Both the position numbers and the translations under genes were made by a program. From positions 26,134 through 90,133 of the forward strand of contig JAHIUW010000018.1 in assembly GCA_018816865.1 (NCBI GenBank): a DNA stretch of 64,000 bases, given 5' to 3'. This stretch comes from Pseudomonadota bacterium (GTDB lineage: Bacteria; Desulfobacterota; Desulfovibrionia; Desulfovibrionales; Desulfovibrionaceae). Below are positions 23,891 to 34,796 of this stretch, one piece after another. A model generated the notes under the pieces. The model did not search any database. It was not told the origin of the DNA and saw only the letters and a list, made by a program, of their open reading frames with translations. Within the stretch, counting starts at the first letter, position 1; every line of letters starts with the position of its first letter.

Positions 23891-26116
23891 ATGGCCGAGA
23901 AAATTGGTGTCTATTTTGACGAATCCGCTGTCGGCCCGTACCTCAATGTTGAGGAGCTGGTCGAATTTGTTGGACAAAGGTGGAGCGCCGACTGCCCCGT
24001 AGTGAAGAGCCATCCCGTCCTGCCGGGCGAGGAAGGCCGCAAGATGATCCAGGAGGATATCGACGCGGGGACCATCAACGGCGTTGTGATCTGTGGCTCC
24101 TCTCCCCGTTGCGACTGGGAGGCCTATGACTTCGGCAGGAACATCCAGGTGGAGCGCGTCAACCTGCGTGAGCAGGTGGGCATGTGCTTCCCCGTGGATG
24201 CCGACCCCGAGTTGAAGAAGGGTATGGCCATCGATTACATCAACATGGGTGTGATCAAGCTGCAAAAGTCCAAGGTGGCTCAGCCTGAAATAATCCAAAC
24301 CGTGAAGACCGTCATGGTCGTTGGCGGCGGCTGGACCGGCTTGCATGCCGCCTCGCACGCAGCCAACGCTGGCTACGACGTCGTTCTCATCGAAAAGGGC
24401 GACACGTTGGGTGGCCGCGCCAAGGGCCTGCACAAGACCGTGCCCCTGATGCATCCCTATACCGATGCCCATGATACCGGTATCGAGGCGCTTGTCGCCC
24501 TGGTGCAGGCCAACGCCCGCATCGAGGTGGTCACCGGGGCTACCATCACCGCCCTGGCCGGAGCCCCTGGCAACTACACCGCCAAGCTGTCCAACGGCGC
24601 CGAGAAGGCTGTGGGCGCAGTGGTCCTGGCCACCGGCTGGGTGCCCCAGGAGACCAAGATCCTGGAGCCCTTCGGCTACGGCTCCCTGCCTGGCGTGATG
24701 ACCACTGCCGAGCTGGAAGCCAAAGTCAAGGACGGCACCTTCAGCGGCAAGAAAGTGGCCTTTATCCTGAACACTTCCAAGCTGATGTCCAAGGACCCCT
24801 TCAAGCCCAAGTGCGTTGAGGAGCCCGTGGAAAAAGAGGCCGACGCCGAGCCGGAGGAGAAGTTCAAGTTCGAGGACATGGAAAGCGAGCGCCACCTGCC
24901 CTATTCCAGCGCCATCAACTCCGTGGTCTCCATCAAGCAGGCCGGCTATGTCCGTGCCCTTGACGACAACGCCCAGGCCTACATCATCTATGAAGACATG
25001 ATGGTCCAGGGCATCCACGAGAAATACTACAAGGCCGCCACCAACGATCCCGGCATCATGCTCACCAAGGGCTATGTGTCCAGCATCGAACAGGACGGCG
25101 ACGGCCTGCTGGTGACCGTGAAGAACAACCTGCTCGGCCAGGACTTCTGCATCAAGGTCGATACGGTCGTTCTGCCCACCGGCATCGTGCCCTCCACCGC
25201 CAAAGACCCGATCATGAACTTCGTGTATCGCCAGGGCCCGGCCTTCCCGGATCTGGATCTCTTTGACGGTTACTGTGACTCCAACTACATCTGCTTCCCG
25301 TACGAGACCCGCCGCACCGGCGTGTACGCTGCGGGCTGCGTTCGTCAGCCGATGCTGATGGATAGCGCCGAGGAAGACGCCGCCGGCGCCGCTCTGAAGG
25401 CCATCCAGTGCATCGAGTCCGCCAACCGCGGCGTGTCCGTGCACCCGCGTTCCGGCGACCTGACCTTCCCGGAATTCAACTTCGTGCGCTGCACCCAGTG
25501 CAAACGCTGCACCGAAGAATGTCCGTTCGGCGCCCTGGACGATGACGAAAAGGGCACTCCCAAGCCCAATCCCACGCGCTGCCGCCGTTGCGGTACCTGC
25601 ATGGGCGCCTGCCCCGAGCGCGTCATCTCCTTTGCAGACTACAACGTCGACCAGATCGGCTCGGCCATCAAGGCCATCAAGGTCCCGGACGACATGGATG
25701 CAGACGGCCCCCGCGTGATCATCCTGGCCTGCGAGAACGACGCCTACCCGGCCCTGGACATGGCTGCCATGCGCGGCAAGACCTGGAGCCCGTATGTCCG
25801 CATCCTGCCCGTACGCTGCCTTGGTTCCGTCAACGCCATCTGGGTTGCCGACGCCATGAGTAAGGGCATCGACGGCGTGATGATGCTGGGCTGCAAGTAC
25901 GGCGATGACTACCAGTGCCACTTCGTGAAGGGCTCCGAGATCTGCTTGCGCAGAAAGGAGAACATCGCCGAGACTCTGGAGCGTCTGGGGGTTGAACCCG
26001 ACCGTGTCGAGCAGTACGAGGTCGCCATCGACGAGTACGACAAGTTGCCCGGCATGATCGAAGAGTTCATGGACATGATCCTCGAGAAGGGTCCCAACCC
26101 GTTCAAGGGCTACTAG
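23891..26116 (+). CDS. qmoB: Quinone-interacting oxidoreductase subunit B
   Basis: The 741-residue HdrA-like subunit has a FAD domain (VVGGGWTGLHAASHAANAG near residue 140), two [4Fe-4S] motifs (CTQCKRCTEECPFG and CRRCGTCMGACPE, about 535-580) and a C-terminal MvhD-like domain with ILACENDAYP and MLGCKYGDDYQCHF. It works with QmoA and QmoC in electron flow to AprBA. Confidence 0.95.
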   Translation: MAEKIGVYFDESAVGPYLNVEELVEFVGQRWSADCPVVKSHPVLPGEEGRKMIQEDIDAGTINGVVICGSSPRCDWEAYDFGRNIQVERVNLREQVGMCFPVDADPELKKGMAIDYINMGVIKLQKSKVAQPEIIQTVKTVMVVGGGWTGLHAASHAANAGYDVVLIEKGDTLGGRAKGLHKTVPLMHPYTDAHDTGIEALVALVQANARIEVVTGATITALAGAPGNYTAKLSNGAEKAVGAVVLATGWVPQETKILEPFGYGSLPGVMTTAELEAKVKDGTFSGKKVAFILNTSKLMSKDPFKPKCVEEPVEKEADAEPEEKFKFEDMESERHLPYSSAINSVVSIKQAGYVRALDDNAQAYIIYEDMMVQGIHEKYYKAATNDPGIMLTKGYVSSIEQDGDGLLVTVKNNLLGQDFCIKVDTVVLPTGIVPSTAKDPIMNFVYRQGPAFPDLDLFDGYCDSNYICFPYETRRTGVYAAGCVRQPMLMDSAEEDAAGAALKAIQCIESANRGVSVHPRSGDLTFPEFNFVRCTQCKRCTEECPFGALDDDEKGTPKPNPTRCRRCGTCMGACPERVISFADYNVDQIGSAIKAIKVPDDMDADGPRVIILACENDAYPALDMAAMRGKTWSPYVRILPVRCLGSVNAIWVADAMSKGIDGVMMLGCKYGDDYQCHFVKGSEICLRRKENIAETLERLGVEPDRVEQYEVAIDEYDKLPGMIEEFMDMILEKGPNPFKGY

Positions 26117-26129
26117 GGAGGAGACAACC

Positions 26130-27310
26130 ATGTCTAATGCTGTTCGGATTGAACCTGATCTGCAGTTCATCAAGGATCTGCAAGCGGTCGGGGGCGAATC
26201 CCTGAAGAAATGCTACCAGTGCGCCACCTGCTCGGTGGCCTGCCCTCTCTCCCCGGCTGACGCCCCCTATCCCCGCAAGGAGATGGTTTGGGCGCAGTGG
26301 GGCCTGAAGGACAAGCTGGTCAATGATATCGACATCTGGCTGTGCCACAACTGTGGCACCTGCTCGGACCTGTGTCCCCGCGGCGCCAAGCCCGGAGACC
26401 TGCTGTCCGCACTGCGCAACATGGCGTACCGCAACCTGGTGACCCCCACCGTGATCGGCAAATGGATGAGCGACTCCAAGTACCTGCCCATCCTGGTCGC
26501 CATCCCGGCAGCCCTGTGGCTGTTCGTATGGTTCCTGACCACCGGTCTGACGATCCCGCAGGCGACATCGTCTTCGGCAAGATCTTCCCCGGTGACTTCA
26601 CCGTTGACCCCATCATGAGCCTGACCTTCTTCTTCATGGTCGCCTCCTTCGGGATGGGTGTCTCCAAGATGATCAAGACCTTCAGGAGCACTGGCGGCAC
26701 CTACTACGTGGGTGCAACCGAGAAGCCCTGCCTGATCAATTGCATCAAGGATGTCCTGGTCAACGAAGTGGGCCAGCACACCAAGTTCAAGGATTGCGAA
26801 GGCGAGACTGAAGACGTGCAGAGCGAGGAGCGCTTCAAGGGCCACCTGCTGCTGTTCTACAGCTTCATCGCCCTGGCCATCGTCACCGGCCTTGTAGCCA
26901 CGGGCCACTGGGGCGGCAAGATCATCGAGTTCATCTCGCCCATGGGACACACCCCCATGCACCTGCTGAGCCCGGTCAAGCTCCTGGCCAACGCTGGCGC
27001 CATCGCCATGCTCATCGGCCTGACCAAGCTGACCCGCCGGCGCATGAACCTGGATGACTCCAAGACCAAGTCCAACTACTATGACTGGTACCTGCTGGGC
27101 ATCATCTGGGCCGTCGCACTGACCGGCATCGGCTCCGAGCTGCTGCGTCTGCTCGGCGTCGCCGGCCTGGCGTACCCCATGTATTACATTCACCTGGTTG
27201 TGGTCTGGATGCTGTTCGCATACCTGCCCTGGTCCAAGCTCGGCCATCTGATCTACAGGACCACGGCGCTGATCTACGCCCGCTACATCGGCCGCGTGCC
27301 GCTGGGCTAG
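26130..27310 (+). CDS. qmoC: Quinone-interacting oxidoreductase subunit C, apparent frameshift
   Basis: The product should be about 393 residues: an HdrC-like part with two [4Fe-4S] motifs (CYQCATCSVACPLSP and CHNCGTCSDLCPRG), then an HdrE/NarI-like membrane part with about six helices that oxidises menaquinol. In this sequence the first frame ends at 26618 and the rest lies in another frame (up to 27310). The join is near 26561-26562, where one extra G in CAGGCG would restore a single protein (TIPQ-GDIVFGKIFPGD). Because the complex is needed for sulfate respiration, a sequencing or assembly deletion is more likely than a real loss. There is no slippery heptamer. Confidence 0.88.
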
Positions 27311-27373
27311 GTAACGGCTAGGAACTTCATTAAGGACTATCATTTTTCCGAAAGGAAATAGGAGGATAATACA

Positions 27374-28042
27374 ATGGCTGAGAGCGTTGACCGCAAGGTT
27401 TTCTCCATGGGCATGTTCGCCGCGTACCTTACCGGCGACGATAAGGACTCCAATATGGCCGGCATCAAAGAGATGCTTGGCTACATGACTCAGCTTGAGA
27501 TCGACAATACCAGCCTGCCGTTCGCCGATGCGATCGCCAAGGCTTGGATCTACGAGCAGAACCCCGAGCTCATCAACATCAAGGGCAAGGCCGACCAGTT
27601 CGGCCAGCACGTCTCCGTGCCTGTCCTGCCCGAAGCCGTCACCGCACAGTTGACGGCCATCGTGGCCGAGTTGAAGGACACCAAGGCCAAGAACACCGAG
27701 CAGGCTTCCAAGATCAGCGATCTGGAGAAGAAGCTCGCCGAGGCCCAGACCAAGCTCAAGGCCGCCAGCGCCAAGGTGACCACCTACGAGGCACAGTTGG
27801 GCGAAGGCGAGAAGAAGCTGCAGGTCTCCGAGTCCAAGATCGTGGATTATACCGGCAAGGTGGACACCCTGCTGGCCAAGATCGAGGAAGTCATCAAGCA
27901 CGGCGTGGTCAGTGCTGCCCCCGGTGCGGGCGGCGATGCCGCTGCTCCGGCCAGTGACGGCCCCACCGATTCCGCCGGTGAAATCTCCGACAGCTTCGGC
28001 TTCGGCACCGTGGATGGCGGCGGTGACAGCTTCGGTTTCTAG
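27374..28042 (+). CDS. qmoD: QmoD-like coiled-coil protein
   Basis: The 222-residue protein has an N-terminal domain (residues 1-85), a long coiled coil (about 88-170, with heptads of Lys/Glu/Leu) and an acidic Ala/Gly-rich tail that repeats DSFGFG twice. Its place after qmoC matches the conserved gene, called qmoD in Desulfovibrio vulgaris work, that is cotranscribed with qmoABC. No enzymatic motif is seen. A strong terminator follows. Confidence 0.75.
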   Translation: MAESVDRKVFSMGMFAAYLTGDDKDSNMAGIKEMLGYMTQLEIDNTSLPFADAIAKAWIYEQNPELINIKGKADQFGQHVSVPVLPEAVTAQLTAIVAELKDTKAKNTEQASKISDLEKKLAEAQTKLKAASAKVTTYEAQLGEGEKKLQVSESKIVDYTGKVDTLLAKIEEVIKHGVVSAAPGAGGDAAAPASDGPTDSAGEISDSFGFGTVDGGGDSFGF

Positions 28043-28066
28043 GCTCCAGTAAATAGAGCATCTGCG

Positions 28067-28098
28067 AAGCCCCGGGCCAAACGGCCCGGGGCTTTTTT
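28067..28098 (+). terminator. Terminator of the qmo operon
   Basis: AAGCCCCGGGCC pairs with GGCCCGGGGCTT around an AAAC loop and is followed by TTTTTT. It lies 25 bp after qmoD. Confidence 0.93.
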
Positions 28099-29008
28099 CA
28101 TGCACCTGCCCTCCCTCAACCTGGTCCCCGAACTCCCATGCCCTCCCTTGGCGCTCAGCAATCCCCTGCATCACCCCGGCTCTCTGCGCCACCTTGGCCC
28201 TCGGGCCTCATGTTGCCATCTTGGCCCTGCGCTTCCCCGCTCTACCTTGGCCCCAGCGCCCTTACCTTGCCCCCGTTCCTCTGCCACACACCTTACCCCT
28301 CCTCCGCGCGCCTCAGTCCTTGGACTCCTCCCCGGCACCCCAGCCCTCCTCGCTATATCTTCTTGCGGCTCTCGTGCCATCGTCTCTGTGCCTCGGGGTC
28401 TTCGCCACGCCAAGCGCAGCTGTGCCCCGGGATCTCCACCACACCACGCGCAGCGGTATGTAGTTTGCCATCAATCCCCCCCAAAAAAAATCAGCATCGA
28501 CCTCCTCAAGGTCCCTGCCCGACAGCCAGGCAAGGGACGAGAAATGGTCCGCCACTGCACGATCAACAGCTGCGCAGATCGCCAACACAGCCCGGCTTGC
28601 TGCTTGGTTTACGCAGTTCAGACCCCGGTATTCAGGTTTTTAACAGCCCGTATCCCAGCATCAATGAGCGCAAAGGGCCTCTCCCCCAGGGACGGCCAGC
28701 CCAGAGCAGACGATTCTTCTGCATGTATTCGCAGGCAGCCAAGCCTCCGCTTGCCGATACAAAGGTCTTCCACCATGCCAAACCACCCAATATTACAGAA
28801 TATCTTCAAGATATTCTGAGTCTTGCAAGCACCAGATTTCACAAAATAGGATAAAACTGACACATCAACTCAACCCAAACAGCACAAGCCTTTGAGCCGA
28901 ATCCGACAATCATATGGCTCCAGGACCGAATCTTCTAAAGGAGCAACAACAGGGCCCAATCATTGCGAAAAGAGGCATGCTTTCTTGATTTTAGCAGGGT
29001 TCTCACAT
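28099..29008. other. Gene-free gap with a strong pyrimidine-rich stretch
   Basis: No credible gene is present. Several open frames overlap each other on both strands and lack ribosome sites and protein-like composition. About 28105-28370 is strikingly C/T-rich on the plus strand and contains a degenerate repeated CTTGGCCC unit (near 28192, 28220, 28246). 28480-29000 is AT-rich and probably holds the liv promoter. Confidence 0.55.
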
Positions 29009-29788
29009 ATGGATTCAAGGTCTATGACAATACAATCAGAACTCACCCTCAGCGATGTCTGCGTCAATTTCGGCGGCCTCAAAGCCCTGTCCGACGTCAG
29101 TTTTGATGTCAGGACAGGTGAAATTGTTGGCCTTATCGGGCCCAACGGTGCCGGAAAAACCACCATCTTCAACGTCATTACTGGTGTTTACAAGGCCAGT
29201 TCCGGTGACGTCAGCTTTGGTGACGCCTCCATTTTAGGGCAACGTCCGCACCTTGTGCTCAAGGCAGGAGTGGCCCGAACCTTCCAAAACATCCGCCTCT
29301 TCACGGCCATGACCGCACTCGAAAACGTCATGGTCGCCCTGCATAGTCGCACCCAAAAGGGAATCTTCGGTGCGATTCTGCGCACCCCTTCGCAGAAAAA
29401 AGAAGAAAAAATGATCCGCGACAAGGCCCGCAAGGCGCTCCAATTCATGGGCGTGGAGGACTACGCGGACGAGATCGCATCGAATCTGCCCTACGGTCAC
29501 CAGCGCCGCCTGGAAATCGCCAGGGCGCTGGCCTCCGAACCGACAGTCATTCTTCTGGACGAACCGGCCGCAGGCATGAACCCCGCCGAAAGCCGGGAAC
29601 TGATGGATTACATCCTGAAGATACGGGATCACGGCATCAACGTCCTGATGGTGGAGCACGATATGAAGGTGGTCATGGGCATCTGCGACCGCATCGTCGT
29701 CCTTGATCATGGCGTCTTGATCAGCGAGGGAAGCCCTGAACAAGTCCAACGTGACCCTGCAGTCATCGAGGCCTATCTTGGGCAATAA
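29009..29788 (+). CDS. livG: Branched-chain amino acid ABC transporter ATPase LivG
   Basis: The 259-residue ATPase has Walker [10 protein letters not shown], signature [15 protein letters not shown], Walker B VILLDEP and the H-loop VEHDMKVV, with the long insert typical of LivG. It powers uptake of branched-chain amino acids or related compounds. The start at 29009 (AGGG 9 nt upstream) is preferred, but ATG 29024 is possible. Having livG in front of the binding-protein gene is less common than the livKHMGF order. Confidence 0.9.
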   Translation: MDSRSMTIQSELTLSDVCVNFGGLKALSDVSFDVRTGEIVGLIGPNGAGKTTIFNVITGVYKASSGDVSFGDASILGQRPHLVLKAGVARTFQNIRLFTAMTALENVMVALHSRTQKGIFGAILRTPSQKKEEKMIRDKARKALQFMGVEDYADEIASNLPYGHQRRLEIARALASEPTVILLDEPAAGMNPAESRELMDYILKIRDHGINVLMVEHDMKVVMGICDRIVVLDHGVLISEGSPEQVQRDPAVIEAYLGQ

Positions 29789-29817
29789 TATTAGTTCCAA
29801 ACTGTGAGGAGGATAGA

Positions 29818-31002
29818 ATGAAGAAACTGTTGATGCTTATTATGGTTTTGGCCTTGGCCTTAGGTCTTTCCGCATGCGGAGATGAGAAGCAAGAAGAAGC
29901 TAAACAACCCGACACCAAGCAGGAGGCCACCACCGAGGCTGTCCTCAAAATCGGTAGCATGAGCCCGCTGACTGGCCCCTACGCTGCTGATGGCAACGAC
30001 ATTGCCAACGGTGTGCGCGCTGCCATCTCGGTTGTCGAGGACGAAGGCGGCATTCCCGGCTTCACCAAGATTGAGCTCTATCCCCAGGATACAGCCTGTG
30101 ACCCCAAGCAGGCCGTGGCCTCCGCCAACAAGCTGATCAACGAGAAGGTCTCCTTCGTTGTCGGCGCGTACTGCTCTTCTTCCACCATCCCCGCGTCCGA
30201 GACGCTGGATGAGGAATCCATTCCCATGCTGACCCCGGCCTCCACCAACGAAATGGTCACCGAGCGCGGCCTGAAGTACATGTTCCGCATGTGCGGCCGT
30301 GACGATGACCAGTCCGTGGTGGCCGTCGACTTCATGATCAAGCAACTCAAGGGCAAGACCATCTACCTGATCGACGACAAGACCACCTACTCCCAGGGTC
30401 TGGCCGACAACGTCGAGAAACGGGCCGCTGCCGCCGGCATCACGGTCCTGGGCCACGACCACGTCAACCAGGGCGACAAGGACTTCTCCGCCGTACTGGT
30501 CAAGGTCATGGCTGCCAACCCCGATGTCTTCTACATGAGCCTGCAGAACTCCTCCTCCGGTGCCCTGATGGCCATTCAGGCCAAGCGTGCCGGCATCACG
30601 GCCGCCACCATCGGCCAGGACGCCGTGTATCACCCGCAGCTCATCGAGATCGCCAAGGATGCCGCCGAAGGCATGTATCTGACCTTCGGCGTCATCGACA
30701 TGGAGCGCCCCCTGTACAAGAAGTTCCTGGCCAAGTACTCCGAATTGGGCTTCGCCGCGCCGGGCGCGTACTCCGGCTATGCCTTTGACGCCGCGTATGC
30801 CGCATTGAAGACCGTCAAGGAGACCGGTTCCACCGAGCCCGAAGCCATCAAGGGCGCGCTCATGAAGCTGGACTACGACGGAGCCACCAAGCGCATCAAG
30901 TTCATGCCCAACGGCGACTCCGGTTCCAACTACATCATCCGCAAGGTTGATGGCGGCCAGTTCGTCAATTACTGGAACCCCGAGACCAACAGCACCTATT
31001 AG
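29818..31002 (+). CDS. livK: Branched-chain amino acid binding lipoprotein LivK-like
   Basis: The 394-residue protein has a lipoprotein signal (MKKLLMLIMVLALALGLSAC, lipid Cys 20) and a periplasmic type I binding fold with MSPLTGPYAADGNDIANGVR and DTACDPKQAVASANKLI. It delivers the substrate to LivH/LivM. GAGGAGG is positioned 6 nt before the ATG. A long hairpin follows before livH. Confidence 0.9.
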   Translation: MKKLLMLIMVLALALGLSACGDEKQEEAKQPDTKQEATTEAVLKIGSMSPLTGPYAADGNDIANGVRAAISVVEDEGGIPGFTKIELYPQDTACDPKQAVASANKLINEKVSFVVGAYCSSSTIPASETLDEESIPMLTPASTNEMVTERGLKYMFRMCGRDDDQSVVAVDFMIKQLKGKTIYLIDDKTTYSQGLADNVEKRAAAAGITVLGHDHVNQGDKDFSAVLVKVMAANPDVFYMSLQNSSSGALMAIQAKRAGITAATIGQDAVYHPQLIEIAKDAAEGMYLTFGVIDMERPLYKKFLAKYSELGFAAPGAYSGYAFDAAYAALKTVKETGSTEPEAIKGALMKLDYDGATKRIKFMPNGDSGSNYIIRKVDGGQFVNYWNPETNSTY

Positions 31003-31011
31003 TCCGACCTC

Positions 31012-31048
31012 AGGCTGAGGGGATCGCCGACGGCGATCCCCTCAGCAA
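31012..31048 (+). other. Long hairpin between livK and livH
   Basis: GCTGAGGGGATCGCC pairs perfectly with GGCGATCCCCTCAGC around a 3-nt loop. It lacks a T tract (AATATTT), so it more likely slows 3' decay of livK mRNA or thins out transcription than ends it. This would keep the binding protein more abundant than the membrane subunits. Confidence 0.6.
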
Positions 31049-31118
31049 TATTTCAGACCAAGCCTCACAAACGCCCGAATGCGCGCCCAACAGCGCCAGG
31101 ATTCGACGGAATACGCAC

Positions 31119-32013
31119 ATGGACTTTTTCATTCAGCAATTCATCAATGGGCTCACCCTGGGCGGAATCTATGCCCTCATCGCCTTGGGTTACACCATGG
31201 TCTACGGCATCATCCAGCTCATCAACTTCGCCCACGGCGAGTTCTTCGCCGCCGGTGGCTACATGGGCGTCATCCTGTTGTCGTTTATGGCCTCCATGGG
31301 CTACATGGAGACCCATCCCTGGCTCTGCCTGATGGGGTCCATCGCCCTGACCATGGCCTATTGCGCCATGCTGGCCATGGCCGTGGAAAAAGTGGCCTAC
31401 AAGCCCCTGCGCTACGCCTCGCGTCTGTCGGTGCTGCTCAGCGCACTGGGCATGTCCATCTTCCTGCAAAACGGGCTGATGCTGACCCAGGGCGTGTACG
31501 ACAAGGCCTACCCCACGGCCTTCACCCAGGGCGGATTCACCATGGGCATCATCCGCATGTCCTACATGCAGGTCATGATCATGGTCCTGACCGTGGGCCT
31601 GCTCATCGGGCTGAACATCCTGGTCTTCAGGACCAAGATCGGCACCGCCATGCGCGCCACGGCCCAGGACAAGGTCATGAGCGCCTTGGTGGGCATCAAT
31701 TCCAACCGCATCATCAGCACCACCTTCGCCCTGGGGGCAGGGCTGGCTGCCGCCGCGGGCATCATGGTCGGCCTGTACTACGGCTCGGTGCGCTACGACA
31801 TGGGGTTTGTGCCCGGCATCAAGGCCTTTGCCGCAGCCGTGCTCGGCGGCATCGGCAACATCACCGGCGCGATGATCGGCGGGCTGATCATCGGCATGGT
31901 CGAAATCATGGCCGCCGGCTATCTTTCCAGCGAATACAAAGACGTGTGGGCGTTCATTATTCTGATCGCAGTGCTGTATTTCATGCCCACCGGAATCATG
32001 GGTGAGAATGTCG

Positions 32014-32030
<17 letters not shown>
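31119..32030 (+). CDS. livH: Branched-chain amino acid ABC transporter permease LivH
   Basis: The 303-residue permease has about eight membrane helices and the LivH opening (GLTLGGIYALIALGYTMVYG, then IINFAHGEFFAAGGYMGV-like sequence). It forms the inner-membrane channel with LivM. Its 3' end overlaps livM. Confidence 0.92.
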
Positions 32031-33237
<1,207 letters not shown>

Positions 33238-33246
33238 GCAGCACCC

Positions 33247-33975
33247 GTGAGCAATATGAGCAAACAACCGATCCTCGAACTCAGAAACGTGGTCACCAAC
33301 TATGGCCGCATCCAGGCCCTGAAGGACATCTCGCTCAAGGTCTTCCCCGGCGAGATCGTCTCCATCATCGGGGCCAACGGTGCTGGCAAATCCACCACGT
33401 TGATGACCATCTGCAACATCACCCCCTGCGAATCCGGGGAGGTGCTCTACAAAGGCCTGCCCATTCAGGGCAAGGCTCCGGACCTGCTGCCTCCCATGGG
33501 GCTGTGCCAGGTGCCCGAGGGACGGCGCATCTTCCCCCGGCTCAGCGTGCGCGAGAACCTGGAGATGGGGGCCTTTTTCCGCAAGGACAAGGAAGAGATC
33601 AAACGCGACCTGGAGTACGTGCTGGACCTGTTCCCCGTGCTGCGCGAACGCCGCCGCCAGAAGGGCGGCACCCTGTCCGGCGGCGAACAGCAGATGCTGG
33701 CCATCGCCCGGGCGCTCATGAGCCGCCCCGAGGTGCTGCTGCTGGACGAACCGTCCCTGGGTCTGGCCCCGCTCATCGTACGCCAGATCTTCAGCATCGT
33801 GGAACGCATCAGCAAAGAGGGCATGACCATCCTGCTGGTGGAGCAGAACGCCAACCTAGCGCTGAAGATCGCCGCGCGCGGCTACGTGCTGGAAACCGGT
33901 AAGGTAACCATGGAGGATCTCGCCTCCAACCTGCTCGAAAACAAGGACATCAAAAAGGCGTACCTGGGCGAATAG
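33247..33975 (+). CDS. livF: Branched-chain amino acid ABC transporter ATPase LivF
   Basis: The 242-residue ATPase has Walker A GANGAGKST, signature LSGGEQQMLAIARAL, Walker B VLLLDEPSLGL and LVEQNANLAL. It is the second nucleotide-binding subunit beside LivG. The start may be GTG 33247 or ATG 33256. It is the last gene of the liv operon. Confidence 0.92.
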   Translation: MSNMSKQPILELRNVVTNYGRIQALKDISLKVFPGEIVSIIGANGAGKSTTLMTICNITPCESGEVLYKGLPIQGKAPDLLPPMGLCQVPEGRRIFPRLSVRENLEMGAFFRKDKEEIKRDLEYVLDLFPVLRERRRQKGGTLSGGEQQMLAIARALMSRPEVLLLDEPSLGLAPLIVRQIFSIVERISKEGMTILLVEQNANLALKIAARGYVLETGKVTMEDLASNLLENKDIKKAYLGE

Positions 33976-33995
33976 CCGCCTGAGCAATGCCACCT

Positions 33996-34033
33996 GACAC
34001 CCCGCAGACTTCGCAGGGTGTGTCTTTGTTTTT
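33996..34033 (+). terminator. Terminator of the liv operon
   Basis: GACACCC and GC pair with GC and GGGTGTGTC around a short loop, followed by TTTGTTTTTTT. It lies about 20 bp after livF. Confidence 0.8.
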
Positions 34034-34070
34034 TTGCCAGCAACCGCGCCTTGTTGCACAGGCTCGTCCC

Positions 34071-34100
34071 TTGACAGGGGACCTTGGCTGGCTCTATTCA
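34071..34100 (+). promoter_or_regulatory. Putative promoter of the hemerythrin gene
   Basis: TTGACA (34071-34076), an 18-bp spacer and TATTCA (34095-34100), about 45 bp before the ATG at 34153. Confidence 0.5.
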
Positions 34101-34152
34101 TTTACAATACTCTGGAACTGACCATGCCCCGCGCATGAAAAGGAGGCCCTGC

Positions 34153-34560
34153 ATGCCCAAGATCGAATGGAACGACAGCCTGAAACTGGGCGTCACGGAA
34201 ATCGACAAGCAGCACGAAAAACTGATCGGCCTGATCAATGACCTGTACGACGCCTGTACCCTTGGCAAGGCCCAGGACATTGTGGACGAGATCGTCTCCG
34301 AGGCCCATGACTACATCGGCTACCACTTCTCCACCGAGCAGCGGTTGATGGAAGAACACGACTATCCAGTCCTGGACGACCATATCGATGAGCACGAGGA
34401 CTATATCCTCAAATCCTCGGACTATCTGGTGGCCTCCCAGGACAACGCAAAGGGACTGGCCCAGGACGTGCTGGACTACCTGACCGGCTGGTGGAAGACC
34501 CACATCAACGACACGGACCGCAAGCTGGCCCTGTACCTGAAGGGCAAGGGCGTGAAGTAG
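34153..34560 (+). CDS. Bacteriohemerythrin
   Basis: The 135-residue protein starts at ATG 34153 (GGAGG 6 nt upstream). It shows the hemerythrin di-iron ligands: IDKQHEKL, HDYIGYHFSTEQRLMEEHDYP, HIDEH, and WWKTHINDTD near the end. It binds O2 at a di-iron site; in sulfate reducers such proteins act in oxygen sensing, storage or delivery to oxygen-reducing systems. It is monocistronic. Confidence 0.93.
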   Translation: MPKIEWNDSLKLGVTEIDKQHEKLIGLINDLYDACTLGKAQDIVDEIVSEAHDYIGYHFSTEQRLMEEHDYPVLDDHIDEHEDYILKSSDYLVASQDNAKGLAQDVLDYLTGWWKTHINDTDRKLALYLKGKGVK

Positions 34561-34597
34561 GAATTTTTCGGGGCACCGCGCCCCGCCGATCGCTAAC

Positions 34598-34635
34598 AAG
34601 AAGCGCCGCTCCCAGACAGGAGCGGCGCTTCTTTT
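34598..34635. terminator. Shared terminator, hemerythrin and aminotransferase
   Basis: AAGAAGCGCCGCTCC pairs with GGAGCGGCGCTTCTT around a 6-nt loop and is followed by TTGTTT on the plus strand. It can serve convergent transcripts from both sides. Confidence 0.85.
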
Positions 34636-34661
34636 GTTTCCGCAAATAATAAAATAACCAG

Positions 34662-34783
34662 CCCGTAGGCGGTTCAGAGGCGTGCGAGGGGAAGGCGCAA
34701 GGCCAATGTGAAGCCGACGCGTATCAAGACATACGCGAGGGTTTAAATTGGCCGCGGCAACGCAGCCATCGTGCGCCTATGGG
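34662..34783. repeat. Structured intergenic repeat, copy 1
   Basis: Outer arms CCCGTAGGCG and CGCCTATGGG pair (one G-T), and enclose an inner hairpin at 34701-34753 with closing GGCCAAT/ATTGGCC and apical GCGTAT/ATACGC. The family box GGCGCAAGG is present. It begins 13 bp after the stop of the minus-strand aminotransferase gene. Confidence 0.8.
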
Positions 34784-34796
34784 CCACCCTGCTCCG

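Noticed and set aside
22967..26173. Minus-strand open frame of 1068 codons
   Set aside because: It is antisense to qmoA/qmoB and its composition (Gly/His/Val/Gln rich) is the complement of the real GC-rich codons.
26540..26620. Programmed frameshift in qmoC
   Set aside because: No slippery heptamer at the join; a single missing G explains the break more simply.
28100..28854. Open frames of 238-239 codons on the plus strand and one on the minus strand
   Set aside because: They overlap in several frames, have no ribosome site and consist of low-complexity Pro/Ser/Leu sequence caused by the pyrimidine-rich DNA.
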